A stretch of 64,000 nt of DNA from Pseudomonas sp. GL-B-19 (lineage in GTDB: Bacteria; Pseudomonadota; Gammaproteobacteria; Pseudomonadales; Pseudomonadaceae): positions 62,001-126,000 of the forward strand of contig NZ_JAHBDK010000011.1 in NCBI RefSeq assembly GCF_019956415.1. Reading direction: 5' to 3'. Below the pieces are notes generated by a model, which did no database searches, had not been told where the DNA came from, and saw only the letters and a program-made list of their open reading frames with translations. The translations under genes were made by a program, and so were the position numbers. Below are positions 35,122 through 44,543 of the stretch, in pieces (the first letter of the stretch is position 1; every line of letters starts with the position of its first letter).

Positions 35122-36282
35122 ATGAATTTCCAACTGACCCAAGAACAAGAAATGTTGGTGGACGCGGTACGCAGTTTTGTCGCCAAGGAGCTGCTGCCGC
35201 ATGAGGAAGCGGTCGACCGTGCCGACGAAGTCTCCCCGGAGCTGGCGGCACAGATTCGCGGCAAGGCCATCGCGGCCGGTTTCTATGCCTTCAACATGCC
35301 GGAAGAAGTCGGCGGTGGCGGTCTGGACTACCTGTCCCAGGCGCTGATCGAGCGTGAACTGTCGAAGGTGTCATGGGCGCTGCATGTGTTCGTCGCACGG
35401 CCGTCGAAAATCCTCATGGCTTGCACCGGTGATCAAATCAATGACTACCTGTTGCCGTGCATCCAGGGCGAGAAAGTCGACTGCTTTGCGCTGACCGAAC
35501 CGGGTGCTGGGTCTGACGCCAACGCGATCAAGACCCGCGCCGTACGTGAGGGTGATGACTTCATTCTGAACGGTAGCAAACACTTCATCAGCCATGCAGG
35601 TCACGCCGATTTCGCCATCGTCTTCGCGGTCACCGACACCTACGAACACAACGGCCGCAAGCGCAACGCCGTGACCTCGTTCCTGGTCGATCGCAACACG
35701 CCGGGCATGACCATCCGCCGTGGTCCGAAGTGCGTGAGCAACCGCGGTTACCACACCTACGAAATGTTTTTCGACGACTGCCGCGTACCTGCTTCCAAAG
35801 TGTTGGGTGAAGTCGGCAAGGGTTGGGACGTGGCCAACGCCTGGCTGACCGCCGGGCGTGTCATGGTCGCCGCCAACTGCGTCGGTCAGGCGCAACGCGC
35901 GCTGGATGTATCGCTGCAATGGGCGGCGGATCGCAAGCAGTTCGGCCAGCCGATCGGCACCTATCAGGGCATCTCGTTCAAGCTCGCCGACATGGTCACG
36001 CAGATCCGCGCGGCTGAACTGCTGACCTTGCACACCGCCTGGAAAATGGACCAGGGCACCATGACCGATGGCGAAGCCGGCATGGCCAAACTGTTCGCCA
36101 GTGAAGTGCTCGGCAAAGTGGCCGATGAGGCGGTACAGATTTTCGGTGGCATGGGCCTGATGGATGAATGTCCGGTGGAGCGCATCTGGCGTAACGCGCG
36201 GATCGAGCGCGTCTGGGAAGGCACCTCGGAGATCCAGCGCCACATCATTTCCCGCGAATTGCTGCGGCCGCTGTTGCGCTGA
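35122..36282 (+). CDS. Acyl-CoA dehydrogenase
   Basis: The 386-residue FAD enzyme has the family's N-terminal helical domain, middle beta domain (FALTEPGAGSDANAIKT) and C-terminal helical domain ending WEGTSEIQRHIISR, where the Glu of WEGTSEIQ is the usual catalytic base. It would form a 2,3-enoyl-CoA. The start at 35122 follows the end of the hydratase gene by 41 bp; the longer frame is a chance extension. An acyl-CoA synthetase follows 18 bp later. Confidence 0.92.
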   Translation: MNFQLTQEQEMLVDAVRSFVAKELLPHEEAVDRADEVSPELAAQIRGKAIAAGFYAFNMPEEVGGGGLDYLSQALIERELSKVSWALHVFVARPSKILMACTGDQINDYLLPCIQGEKVDCFALTEPGAGSDANAIKTRAVREGDDFILNGSKHFISHAGHADFAIVFAVTDTYEHNGRKRNAVTSFLVDRNTPGMTIRRGPKCVSNRGYHTYEMFFDDCRVPASKVLGEVGKGWDVANAWLTAGRVMVAANCVGQAQRALDVSLQWAADRKQFGQPIGTYQGISFKLADMVTQIRAAELLTLHTAWKMDQGTMTDGEAGMAKLFASEVLGKVADEAVQIFGGMGLMDECPVERIWRNARIERVWEGTSEIQRHIISRELLRPLLR

Positions 36283-36300
36283 TCGGCCCGGAGAATATTT

Positions 36301-38400
36301 ATGTCGCAGACGATTCGTGACAATCTCAAACGCCTGCTCGCGCCGCGCCATCTGGCGTTTGTCGGTGGCCGCAGCATGGCTCGCGCACTCAAGCGCTGCG
36401 CCGAAGGTGGCTACCTGGGTGAGATGTGGCTGGTCAATCCGCAGCACGACACGCTTGAAGGCGTGCCATGTGTGCACAGCATCGCCGATCTGCCGTGCGG
36501 CCCGGACGCGGTGTTTATCGCGACCAACCGCGAGCTGACCCTGACCTGCGTCGCCGAACTGGCGGCCAAGGGCGCAGGCGGAGTGATCTGCTACGCCTCC
36601 GGGTTCGCCGAGACCGGCGCCGAAGGCCTGGCCTTGCAGCAACAGTTATTGAAAGCGGCCGGCACCATGGCTTTGCTCGGTCCCAACTGCTACGGCTTGC
36701 TCGACTACCTGCACAGCTCCGCGCTGTGGCCGGTGGCCCATGGTGGCAAACCGGTGGAGAAGGGCGTCGCCGTGCTGACCCAGAGCGGCAACTTCGCCTA
36801 CAACTTGTCGATGAGCGACCGTTCGCTGCCGGTGGCCTACATGGCGTCGGTCGGCAATCAGGCACAATTGGGCATCGCCGAACTGATGGACGTGTTGCTC
36901 GATGAGCCGCGCGTCACCGCCATCGGCTTGCACCTCGAAGGCCTGAAAAACGTGCCGGGTTTCGCCCGCGCCGCGCACAAGGCGCTGGAGAAAGGCATCC
37001 CGATCATCGCCCTGAAAACCGGCGTGTCGCAGATTGGTGCCGAACTGGCACTCAGTCACACCAGTTCGCTGTCCGGCTCCGATGCGCTGTACGACAGCCT
37101 GTTCGCGCGCCTTGGCGTGATCCGCGTCAGTGGCCCGGTGAGTTTTGTTGAAACCCTGAAAGCGGCAGCGTGCGGCAAGTTACCGGCGGGCAACAGCTTG
37201 ATCGCGCTGGCCTGTTCGGGCGGCGATGCCGGGCTGATTGCCGACTACGCCGAGCGCAATGACTTGAGTCTGCCCAAGCTCGATGAAGGCCAAGTCGGAG
37301 AACTGGCGCAGGTGCTGCCAAGCTACGCCAACCTGGTCAATCCGCTGGATTTCACCACGGCGATCTGGGGCGACGGCGAAGCCTTGAACCGCATGCTCGA
37401 CAGCGCCCTGCGCACTGAAGCCGACGCAGCGATGCTGGTGCTCGATTACCCGGCGCAGTTCACCGGCGAACGCAAGGAATGCGACCTGCTGCTGGAGTTG
37501 TTTTGTGCCGCGCTGGTCCGCCACGGCAAGACCGGTTTCGTCACCTCGGCGTTTCCGGAACTGCTGCCGGCCCATGCTCGTGAACGTCTGCATGCGCAGG
37601 GCGTGGCGGCGTTGCAAGGGGTGGAGGATGGCTTGGCGGCGTGGGGCCGGATCGCCGGTTATCAGCGCAATCGTCAGGCGCTGCTGGCGCTCGGTGAATC
37701 GGCGCTGGTGCCGTTGTGCCCGCAGGCGCTAGAAGGTGATGGTCACTTGCTCAACGAGTGGGATTCCAAAAGCGCATTGCGAGCCTTTGGCCTGCCGACG
37801 CCCAACGGCGTATTGAGTACGCCGGATAAAGCACTGAGTGACGCCAACGCGCTGGGTTATCCGCTGGTGCTCAAAGCAGTCAGCGCGCATCTGCCACACA
37901 AAACTGAAGCTGGCGCCGTGGCGCTGAACCTCAAGGACGCCACTGCCCTGAGCGCCGCGCTGGAAAAAATGCGCGCAAGTATTGCCGAGTACGCGCCGCA
38001 AGTTCCGTTCGATCAAGTGCTGCTGGAGCCGATGGCTAAACCGCCCTTGGCTGAATTGATCGTCGGCATCAAGCGTGAAAACGACTTCGGCCTGGCCCTG
38101 GTCATCGGCGCGGGCGGGATTCTGGTGGAGTTGCTCAAGGACAGTCGCAGCCTGCTGCTGCCGACCACCGACGGCGCCATTCGCAAGGCGGTATTGAGCC
38201 TGCGCAGTGCGGCGTTGCTGCAAGGTTTTCGCGGACGCGAAGCGGCGGATCTGGATTCGCTGGTCGCGGCGATCCGTGCGGTGGCCGATTACGCCTGCGA
38301 AAACGCCGCGCAGTTGCTGGAACTCGATGTGAACCCATTGTTGGTCGGTGCCGCCGGCACGACTGCGGTCGACGCGTTGATTCGCCTCGGCCACGAATGA
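36301..38400 (+). CDS. ADP-forming acyl-CoA synthetase (acetate-CoA ligase family)
   Basis: The 699-residue protein fuses the alpha and beta parts of the NDP-forming acyl-CoA synthetase family: a CoA-binding Rossmann domain (about 10-120, LAFVGGRSMARALKRCAEGG), a ligase domain (to about 455; SHTSSLSGSDALYDS) and an ATP-grasp domain (about 480-699). It would activate a carboxylic acid, with formation of ADP or in the reverse direction. In this operon the acid could be 4-guanidinobutyrate; this is inference. GGAGAA precedes the ATG. Confidence 0.88.
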   Translation: MSQTIRDNLKRLLAPRHLAFVGGRSMARALKRCAEGGYLGEMWLVNPQHDTLEGVPCVHSIADLPCGPDAVFIATNRELTLTCVAELAAKGAGGVICYASGFAETGAEGLALQQQLLKAAGTMALLGPNCYGLLDYLHSSALWPVAHGGKPVEKGVAVLTQSGNFAYNLSMSDRSLPVAYMASVGNQAQLGIAELMDVLLDEPRVTAIGLHLEGLKNVPGFARAAHKALEKGIPIIALKTGVSQIGAELALSHTSSLSGSDALYDSLFARLGVIRVSGPVSFVETLKAAACGKLPAGNSLIALACSGGDAGLIADYAERNDLSLPKLDEGQVGELAQVLPSYANLVNPLDFTTAIWGDGEALNRMLDSALRTEADAAMLVLDYPAQFTGERKECDLLLELFCAALVRHGKTGFVTSAFPELLPAHARERLHAQGVAALQGVEDGLAAWGRIAGYQRNRQALLALGESALVPLCPQALEGDGHLLNEWDSKSALRAFGLPTPNGVLSTPDKALSDANALGYPLVLKAVSAHLPHKTEAGAVALNLKDATALSAALEKMRASIAEYAPQVPFDQVLLEPMAKPPLAELIVGIKRENDFGLALVIGAGGILVELLKDSRSLLLPTTDGAIRKAVLSLRSAALLQGFRGREAADLDSLVAAIRAVADYACENAAQLLELDVNPLLVGAAGTTAVDALIRLGHE

Positions 38401-38410
38401 GGAATTGAAT

Positions 38411-40018
38411 ATGCAAACCACAACATTGACCGGCGGCCAGGCTCTGGTACGTCTGCTGGCCAACTACGGCGTCGACACCGTATTCGGGATTCCCGGCGTA
38501 CACACGCTGGAGTTGTATCGCGGTCTGCCCGGCAGCGGCATTCGCCACGTCCTGACTCGTCACGAGCAAGGCGCCAGTTTCATGGCCGACGGCTATGCGC
38601 GGGTCAGTGGCAAACCGGGCGTGTGCTTCATCATCACCGGCCCCGGCGTGACCAATGCCGCGACCGGTATCGGCCAGGCATATGCCGACTCGATTCCGAT
38701 GCTGGTGATTTCCAGCGTCAACCACACCGCCAGCCTCGGCAAAGGGTGGGGCTGCCTGCACGAAACCCAGGACCAGCGCTCGATCACCGCGCCGATCACC
38801 GCCTTCTCGGCGGTCGCATTAAGCGCCGAAGACCTGCCCGAGTTGATCGCCCGTGCTTACGCGGTGTTCGACAGCGAACGTCCGCGTCCGGTGCACATCT
38901 CGGTGCCACTGGACGTGCTGTCCGCAAAAATCACCCGTGACTGGAGCAACGACGTCGTGCGCCGTCCCGGGCGCGGCGCCGCGTCAACCACGGCATTGGA
39001 GGAGGCCGTAGCCAAACTGCAAAACGCCAAGCGGCCGATGATCATTGCCGGTGGCGGTGCGTTGAATGCGCAGCAATCACTGCAAGACCTCAGTACCCGA
39101 CTCGCTGCACCACTGTTCACCAGTGTTGCCGGTAAAGGCTTGCTGCCGCCGGATGCACCGCTGAACGCCGGCTCGACTTTGTGCGTGGAACCCGGCTGGA
39201 ACCTGATCGCCGAAGCCGACGTGGTGCTGGCGGTTGGTACCGAAATGGCCGACACCGATTTCTGGCGCGAACGTTTGCCGCTGAATGCCGAACTGCTGCG
39301 CGTAGACATTGACCCGCGCAAGTTCAACGACTTCTACCCGTGTGCGGTGGCGTTGCACGGCGATGCGCAGCAAACCCTCGCCGTGTTGTTGGAGCGTCTG
39401 CCGTCCACCGCGCGCGATGCCAGCGTGGCGATTGCTGCCGTCGCGGCTTTGCGTGACGCAGTGAAGGCAAGCCATGGCCCGTTACAGTCGATCCACCAGG
39501 CAATTCTCGACCGTATCGCCGCCGAGTTGCCGGAGGATGCGTTCATCAGCACTGACATGACCCAACTGGCCTACACCGGCAACTACGCCTTCAACAGCCT
39601 GGCGCCACGCAGTTGGTTGCACCCCACCGGTTACGGCACCTTGGGCTACGGCTTGCCGGCGGGCATCGGTGCCAAGTTCGGCGCGCCGCAGCGGCCAGGT
39701 CTGGTGTTGGTCGGCGACGGCGGTTTTCTCTACACCGCGCAAGAGCTGGCGACCGCCGTCGAAGAACTCGACAGCCCGCTGGTGGTGCTGCTGTGGAACA
39801 ACGACGCGCTGGGACAGATCCGCGACGACATGCTTGGGCTCGACATCGAACCGATTGGCGTACTGCCGCGCAACCCGGATTTCGCCGCCCTTGGCCGCGC
39901 GTTCGGTTGCACCGTGAACCAGCCGCAAAGTCTGGCCGAGCTGCAAACCGATCTGCGTCACGGTTTCAAGCGTAACGGCGTGACCTTGATCGAACTCAAG
40001 CACGCGTGCGCGCACTGA
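38411..40018 (+). CDS. aruI: 2-ketoarginine decarboxylase AruI (thiamine-diphosphate enzyme)
   Basis: The 535-residue protein is a thiamine-diphosphate enzyme. It has the catalytic Glu in LTRHEQGASFMADGYAR, a central DHS-like domain and the cofactor motif GDGGFLYTAQELATA...WNN. It decarboxylates 5-guanidino-2-oxopentanoate (2-ketoarginine) to 4-guanidinobutyraldehyde. The assignment rests on its pairing with the transaminase immediately downstream and on the aruI-aruH order known from P. aeruginosa. ATG at 38411 has GAGGA six bases upstream. Confidence 0.85.
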   Translation: MQTTTLTGGQALVRLLANYGVDTVFGIPGVHTLELYRGLPGSGIRHVLTRHEQGASFMADGYARVSGKPGVCFIITGPGVTNAATGIGQAYADSIPMLVISSVNHTASLGKGWGCLHETQDQRSITAPITAFSAVALSAEDLPELIARAYAVFDSERPRPVHISVPLDVLSAKITRDWSNDVVRRPGRGAASTTALEEAVAKLQNAKRPMIIAGGGALNAQQSLQDLSTRLAAPLFTSVAGKGLLPPDAPLNAGSTLCVEPGWNLIAEADVVLAVGTEMADTDFWRERLPLNAELLRVDIDPRKFNDFYPCAVALHGDAQQTLAVLLERLPSTARDASVAIAAVAALRDAVKASHGPLQSIHQAILDRIAAELPEDAFISTDMTQLAYTGNYAFNSLAPRSWLHPTGYGTLGYGLPAGIGAKFGAPQRPGLVLVGDGGFLYTAQELATAVEELDSPLVVLLWNNDALGQIRDDMLGLDIEPIGVLPRNPDFAALGRAFGCTVNQPQSLAELQTDLRHGFKRNGVTLIELKHACAH

Positions 40019-40045
40019 TTTTCATTTTCTGGCAGAGGTATCGCC

Positions 40046-41236
40046 ATGCGCTTTTCCGATCTGACTCAACGTATCGCCGGTGACGGCGCCGCCGCGTGGG
40101 ACATTCATTACCGCGCACTCGCGCTGCAAGAGCAGGGTGAAGACATTCTGCTGCTGTCGGTAGGCGACCCGGATTTCGACACGCCTATGCCGATTGTGCA
40201 GGCCGCCATCGACAGCCTGTTGTCCGGCAACACGCACTACGCTGACGTGCGTGGCAAACGCGCCCTGCGTGAAAGCGTCGCCAAACACTACGGACGCCGC
40301 AGCGGCCAGCAGGTCTCGGCCGATCAGGTCATCGTGCTCGCCGGCGCGCAATGCGCGTTGTTCAGCGTTGCCCAATGCGTACTCAACCCCGGCGATGAAG
40401 TGATCGTCGCCGAGCCGATGTACGTGACCTATGAAGCAGTGTTTGGTGCCTGTGGCGCGGTGGTGGTGCCGGTGCCGGTGCGCCCCGAAAACGGTTTCCG
40501 CGTGCTGCCTGAAGACGTCGCCGCCCGCATCACACCGCGCACTCGGGCACTGGCGTTGAACAGCCCGCACAACCCATCCGGCGCCAGTTTGTCGCGCGCC
40601 ACCTGGCAAGCGTTGGCCGACCTGTGCATCACCCACGACCTGTGGCTGATTTCCGATGAGGTCTACAGCGAGTTGCTATTCGACGGTGAGCACGTCAGTC
40701 CGGCGAGTTTGCCGGGCATGGCCGAGCGCACCGCGACGCTCAACAGCTTGTCGAAATCCCACGCCATGACCGGCTGGCGAATCGGCTGGGCGATAGCACC
40801 ACCAGCCCTTGCTGCGCACCTGGAAAACCTCGCGCTGTGCATGCTCTACGGCTTGCCGGATTTCGTGCAGGACGCCGCCGTCGTCGCCCTCGAAAGCAAC
40901 TTGCCAGAACTGGAAGCGATGCGCGAAGCCTATCGCCAACGCCGCGATCTGGTTTGCGAATGCCTGGCCGATTGTCCCGGCGTGCGTGCCTTGAAACCCG
41001 ATGGCGGGATGTTCGTGATGGTCGATATCCGCGACACCGGGCTCAGCGCCCAGGCATTTGCCGACCGCTTGCTCGACCGCCATGGCGTCTCGGTGCTGGC
41101 CGGTGAAGCGTTCGGCCCGAGCGCCGCCGGGCACATTCGCCTGGGGCTGGTGTTGGACGCGCAACCATTGCGTGACGCTTGCCAGCGCATCACCCGTTGC
41201 GCCACTGAACTGATGGAAGCTCACGTCTATGCATAA
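40046..41236 (+). CDS. aruH: Arginine:pyruvate transaminase AruH
   Basis: The 396-residue PLP enzyme is a fold-I class I/II aminotransferase. The PLP-binding lysine is in SLSKSHAMTGWRIGWA, and NSPHNPSG and SDEVYSEL are conserved. AruH converts L-arginine and pyruvate to 2-ketoarginine and alanine. Its length matches the family and it directly follows aruI. Its stop overlaps the aldehyde dehydrogenase start by eight bases. Confidence 0.87.
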   Translation: MRFSDLTQRIAGDGAAAWDIHYRALALQEQGEDILLLSVGDPDFDTPMPIVQAAIDSLLSGNTHYADVRGKRALRESVAKHYGRRSGQQVSADQVIVLAGAQCALFSVAQCVLNPGDEVIVAEPMYVTYEAVFGACGAVVVPVPVRPENGFRVLPEDVAARITPRTRALALNSPHNPSGASLSRATWQALADLCITHDLWLISDEVYSELLFDGEHVSPASLPGMAERTATLNSLSKSHAMTGWRIGWAIAPPALAAHLENLALCMLYGLPDFVQDAAVVALESNLPELEAMREAYRQRRDLVCECLADCPGVRALKPDGGMFVMVDIRDTGLSAQAFADRLLDRHGVSVLAGEAFGPSAAGHIRLGLVLDAQPLRDACQRITRCATELMEAHVYA

Positions 41237-42644
41237 CCACACAACGCTGTTTATCGATGGCCGCTGGCAAACCCCATCGGGGCAGGGCATCGCCGAGGTG
41301 ATCAACCCGGCCACTGAAGAGATCGCAGGCACGGTGCCGCTGGGCAATGAGCGCGATGTCGACAACGCGGTGGCCGCCGCACGCAAGGCGTTCAGTTCAT
41401 GGTCGCGCACGCCGTCGAGTGTGCGTGCCGGTTACATCCGCGCCCTCGCCGAGCAGTTGCGCGCACGGGCCGACGAGATGGCATCCGTCATCACCGCTGA
41501 GTTGGGCATGCCGGTGCAATGGTGCCGCTCGGTGCAGGTCGACGGCCCGATCATCGGGCTGGAGCAATACGTCGAACTCGCAGGCCTGATGGACGAAGTC
41601 CGCGAGGTCGGCAACTCGCTGGTGATACGTGAAGCGGTGGGCGTATGCGCCTTCATCAACCCGTGGAACTACCCGTTGCATCAACTGATCGGCAAGCTCG
41701 CCCCGGCGCTGGCCGCTGGTTGCACCGTGGTGGTCAAACCCAGTCAGGAAACCCCGCTGCACGCCTTTTTTCTGGCGCAGATGATCGAGTCCATCGGCTT
41801 GCCGGCCGGTGTGTTCAACCTCGTCAGCGGGCCGGGTTCGAAGGTAGGTGAAGCGCTGGCCAAACACCCGGACGTGGACATGGTGTCGTTCACCGGTTCC
41901 ACCGGCGCCGGGGTTCGTGTGGCGCAAGCGGCCGCGCCATCGGTGAAACGGGTGTGTCTGGAACTGGGCGGCAAGTCGCCGCTGCTGATTGCCGAAGACG
42001 CGGATCTTGCTGCCGCTGTGCGCTACGGCGTGCAGGACGTGATGATCAACTCCGGGCAGACCTGCACGGCGCTGACCCGCATGCTGCTGCCGGCCAGTCG
42101 TTACTCCGAAGCGGTGGAACTGGCCATCGCCGAAACCCAGAGCTTGCGCATGGGCGATCCGCTGGACCCGCAGAGTTTCCTCGGGCCGATGTGTTCGGCG
42201 GCGCAACGGCGCACCGTGCGTGATTACATCCAGGTCGGCCAGCAGGAAGGCGCACGGCTGGTCTGCGGCGGCGACACGGCTGGCGAATTCGAGCGTGGTT
42301 TCTACGTCAGCCCGACGCTGTTCGCCGACGTCGACAACCGTATGCGCATCGCCCAGGAAGAAATCTTCGGCCCGGTGCTGTGCCTGATTCCTTACGCCGA
42401 TGAAGCGCAGGCAATTCAAATCGCCAACGCTTCGCCGTTCGGCTTGTCCAGCGGTGTCTGGGCCGGCAGCCCTGAGCGCGCCTTGCATCTGGGGCGGCAG
42501 TTGCGTGCCGGGCAGTGTTTCCTCAACGGAGCGGCGTTCAATTATCAGGCGCCGTTCGGTGGCTACAAACAATCGGGCAATGGTCGGGAGTGGGGCGAAG
42601 AAGGACTCAACGAGTTCGTTGAAGTGAAGGCGATTCAGGTGTGA
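41229..42644 (+). CDS. Aldehyde dehydrogenase (probable 4-guanidinobutyraldehyde)
   Basis: The 471-residue NAD(P) enzyme has PWNYPLHQ, VCLELGGKSPLLI with the general-base Glu, and the catalytic Cys in INSGQTCTAL. From position in the operon it should oxidise 4-guanidinobutyraldehyde, the AruI product, to 4-guanidinobutyrate. That substrate is inferred, since the family is broad. It overlaps aruH by eight bases, so the two are coupled. Confidence 0.9.
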   Translation: MHNHTTLFIDGRWQTPSGQGIAEVINPATEEIAGTVPLGNERDVDNAVAAARKAFSSWSRTPSSVRAGYIRALAEQLRARADEMASVITAELGMPVQWCRSVQVDGPIIGLEQYVELAGLMDEVREVGNSLVIREAVGVCAFINPWNYPLHQLIGKLAPALAAGCTVVVKPSQETPLHAFFLAQMIESIGLPAGVFNLVSGPGSKVGEALAKHPDVDMVSFTGSTGAGVRVAQAAAPSVKRVCLELGGKSPLLIAEDADLAAAVRYGVQDVMINSGQTCTALTRMLLPASRYSEAVELAIAETQSLRMGDPLDPQSFLGPMCSAAQRRTVRDYIQVGQQEGARLVCGGDTAGEFERGFYVSPTLFADVDNRMRIAQEEIFGPVLCLIPYADEAQAIQIANASPFGLSSGVWAGSPERALHLGRQLRAGQCFLNGAAFNYQAPFGGYKQSGNGREWGEEGLNEFVEVKAIQV

Positions 42645-42669
42645 CCGTTGACGATTCAATTGATCTGCG

Positions 42670-42689
42670 CACCGGGCCATGGCCCGGTG
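42670..42689. terminator. 20-bp perfect palindrome after the operon
   Basis: CACCGGGCCATGGCCCGGTG lies 26 bp after the aldehyde dehydrogenase. It has no T tract, so it is a weak terminator or RNA-processing hairpin. Confidence 0.35.
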
Positions 42690-42750
42690 CCTTGCGTGGC
42701 TTTAAACCGGCAATTCATTACTTACGCTGCTTTTGATCGGGGGCAATGCA

Positions 42751-44352
42751 ATGAGCGATAACAAAAACAAGATTACTCAAGCGAACCATGAATTCAGTTT
42801 TCCTCGTCGGGACTTCCTCAAATACAGCGCCGCTGCTGCGGCCGTAGCGGGGGCGTTTTCCATGGGGTTGCCGATGGGGGCTTTTGCGCAAGAAGCGACG
42901 CCAAAACCCGGCGGCGTGTTGCGCCTCGGCCTGGCGGGCGGCAGCACCACCGATTCGAAAGATCCCGGCTCCTGGAGCGACACCTTCACCTTCGTCGGCT
43001 TTTCGGCGGTCTATAACACCCTGACCGAAATCTCGGTGGACGGCAGCGCGATTCCGGAGCTGGCCGAGAGCTGGACGTCGACCCCGGATGCGCGCATCTG
43101 GACCTTCAAATTGCGCCCGGGCGTGACCTTCCACAACGGCAAAACCCTGACCGCCGAAGACGTGGTCGCCTCGATCCAGCATCACCTCGGCGAAAAATCG
43201 ACTTCGGCAGCCAAGACTGTGTTGGGCGATGTGGCCAAGGTCAGCGCCCAAGGCAGCGACAGCGTGGTGTTCGAATTGCATTCGGGCAACGCCGATTTCG
43301 CCTATGTCGTCGCCGATTACCACTTGGTGATCATGCCGGCGAAGGACGGCGTGCCGGATTGGCAGGCAGGTGTCGGCACCGGCGGTTATCGCCTCAAGGA
43401 CTTCGAACCGGGCGTTCGCATGGGCCTGGAACGCAGCCCCGATTACTGGAAAGCGGGGCGCGCGCATTTCGCCAGCGCCGAATTGATCGCGATCTCCGAC
43501 GGCGCGGCGCGGATCAATGCGCTGGTCACCGGGCAAGTCGATGTGATCAACAAGGTCGACCTGAAAACCGTGGCCTTGCTCAAGCGGAATCCGAACCTGG
43601 TGATCGAAGAAACCAAAGGCGCCCAGCACTACACCTTCCCGATGTTGTGCGACAGCCAGCAGTTCCAGAACAGCAACATTCGCCTGGCCATGAAGCACGC
43701 GATCAATCGTGAAACGCTGCTGGCCTCGGTGCTGCATGGCTACGGTCTGGTGGGCAACGATCATCCGATCCAGCCGGGCAGCCGTTTCATCAACAGCGCG
43801 CTGGAGCAGCGTGCTTACGACCCGGACAAGTCGCGGTTTTACCTGCGCCAGGCCGGTGTCGATTCGCTCAAGGTCAAGCTGCAAGCCTCCGACGCAGCGT
43901 ACGCCGGGGCGGTGGATGCGTCCGTGCTGTTCAAGGAGCAGGCGCGTCAGGCCGGGATCGATATCGATGTGGTTCGTGAGCCGGCGGACGGGTTTTTCTC
44001 CAACGTCTGGATGAAGCAACCGTTCACCACCTCGTTCTGGTACAGCAGCCTGACCGCCGACCGGATGTTCAGCATCGGTTACGCCAAGGGCGCGGCGTGG
44101 AACGAAACTCATTGGGACAACCCGCGCTTCAACCAGCTGCTGAATACCGCCCGTGGCGAGATGAACGACCCGCTGCGCCGTGAGATGTACAACGAAATGC
44201 AGGCGCTGTGCCGCGACGATGGCGGGGCGATTGTGCCGTTGTTTGCGAGCTCGGTGGCGGCACGTTCGAATCGCGTCGCGCACGGCGGCCAGACTGCGCC
44301 TTACGGCGAACTGGACGGCCTGCGCGTGATCGAGCGCTGGTGGCAGGCGTAA
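42751..44352 (+). CDS. Tat-exported peptide/opine-type substrate-binding protein (SBP family 5)
   Basis: The 533-residue protein begins with a twin-arginine signal (FPRRDFLKYS, then a hydrophobic stretch ending AFAQ), which is unusual but known for this class. The mature protein matches the DppA/OppA fold (GVLRLGLAGG, ESWTSTPDARIWTFKLRPGV). It is followed by matching DppB-, DppC- and DppDF-type genes, a full transporter. The neighbourhood suggests arginine-containing peptides or a guanidino compound; that is inference. Confidence 0.9.
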   Translation: MSDNKNKITQANHEFSFPRRDFLKYSAAAAAVAGAFSMGLPMGAFAQEATPKPGGVLRLGLAGGSTTDSKDPGSWSDTFTFVGFSAVYNTLTEISVDGSAIPELAESWTSTPDARIWTFKLRPGVTFHNGKTLTAEDVVASIQHHLGEKSTSAAKTVLGDVAKVSAQGSDSVVFELHSGNADFAYVVADYHLVIMPAKDGVPDWQAGVGTGGYRLKDFEPGVRMGLERSPDYWKAGRAHFASAELIAISDGAARINALVTGQVDVINKVDLKTVALLKRNPNLVIEETKGAQHYTFPMLCDSQQFQNSNIRLAMKHAINRETLLASVLHGYGLVGNDHPIQPGSRFINSALEQRAYDPDKSRFYLRQAGVDSLKVKLQASDAAYAGAVDASVLFKEQARQAGIDIDVVREPADGFFSNVWMKQPFTTSFWYSSLTADRMFSIGYAKGAAWNETHWDNPRFNQLLNTARGEMNDPLRREMYNEMQALCRDDGGAIVPLFASSVAARSNRVAHGGQTAPYGELDGLRVIERWWQA

Positions 44353-44360
44353 AGGGTTTT

Positions 44361-44491
44361 TGTAGCAGCTGGCGAAGCCTGCGTCCGGCTGCGAAGCAGT
44401 CGTGAATTCAGTGCATGCGGTGTTTCAGGTAAATCGAGCAAACAGGGTTTACGACTGCTACGCAGCCGGACGCAGGCTTCGCCAGCTGCTA
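44361..44491. repeat. Inverted repeat pair of the second REP class
   Basis: TAGCAGCTGGCGAAGCCTGC and its inverse arm flank a short A+T-rich spacer between the binding protein and its permease. This class differs in sequence from the other four REP pairs in the window. Confidence 0.9.
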
Positions 44492-44543
44492 CCGGGTCGA
44501 GTAACGGCGTAAATGCCTGTCGGCTACAACGAGGAACTTTGCG

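Noticed and set aside
35371..36642. 423-codon minus-strand frame
   Set aside because: It is antisense to acyl-CoA dehydrogenase and the synthetase start.
42718..44283. 521-codon minus-strand frame
   Set aside because: It is antisense to the Tat-exported binding protein; composition is typical of a shadow frame.
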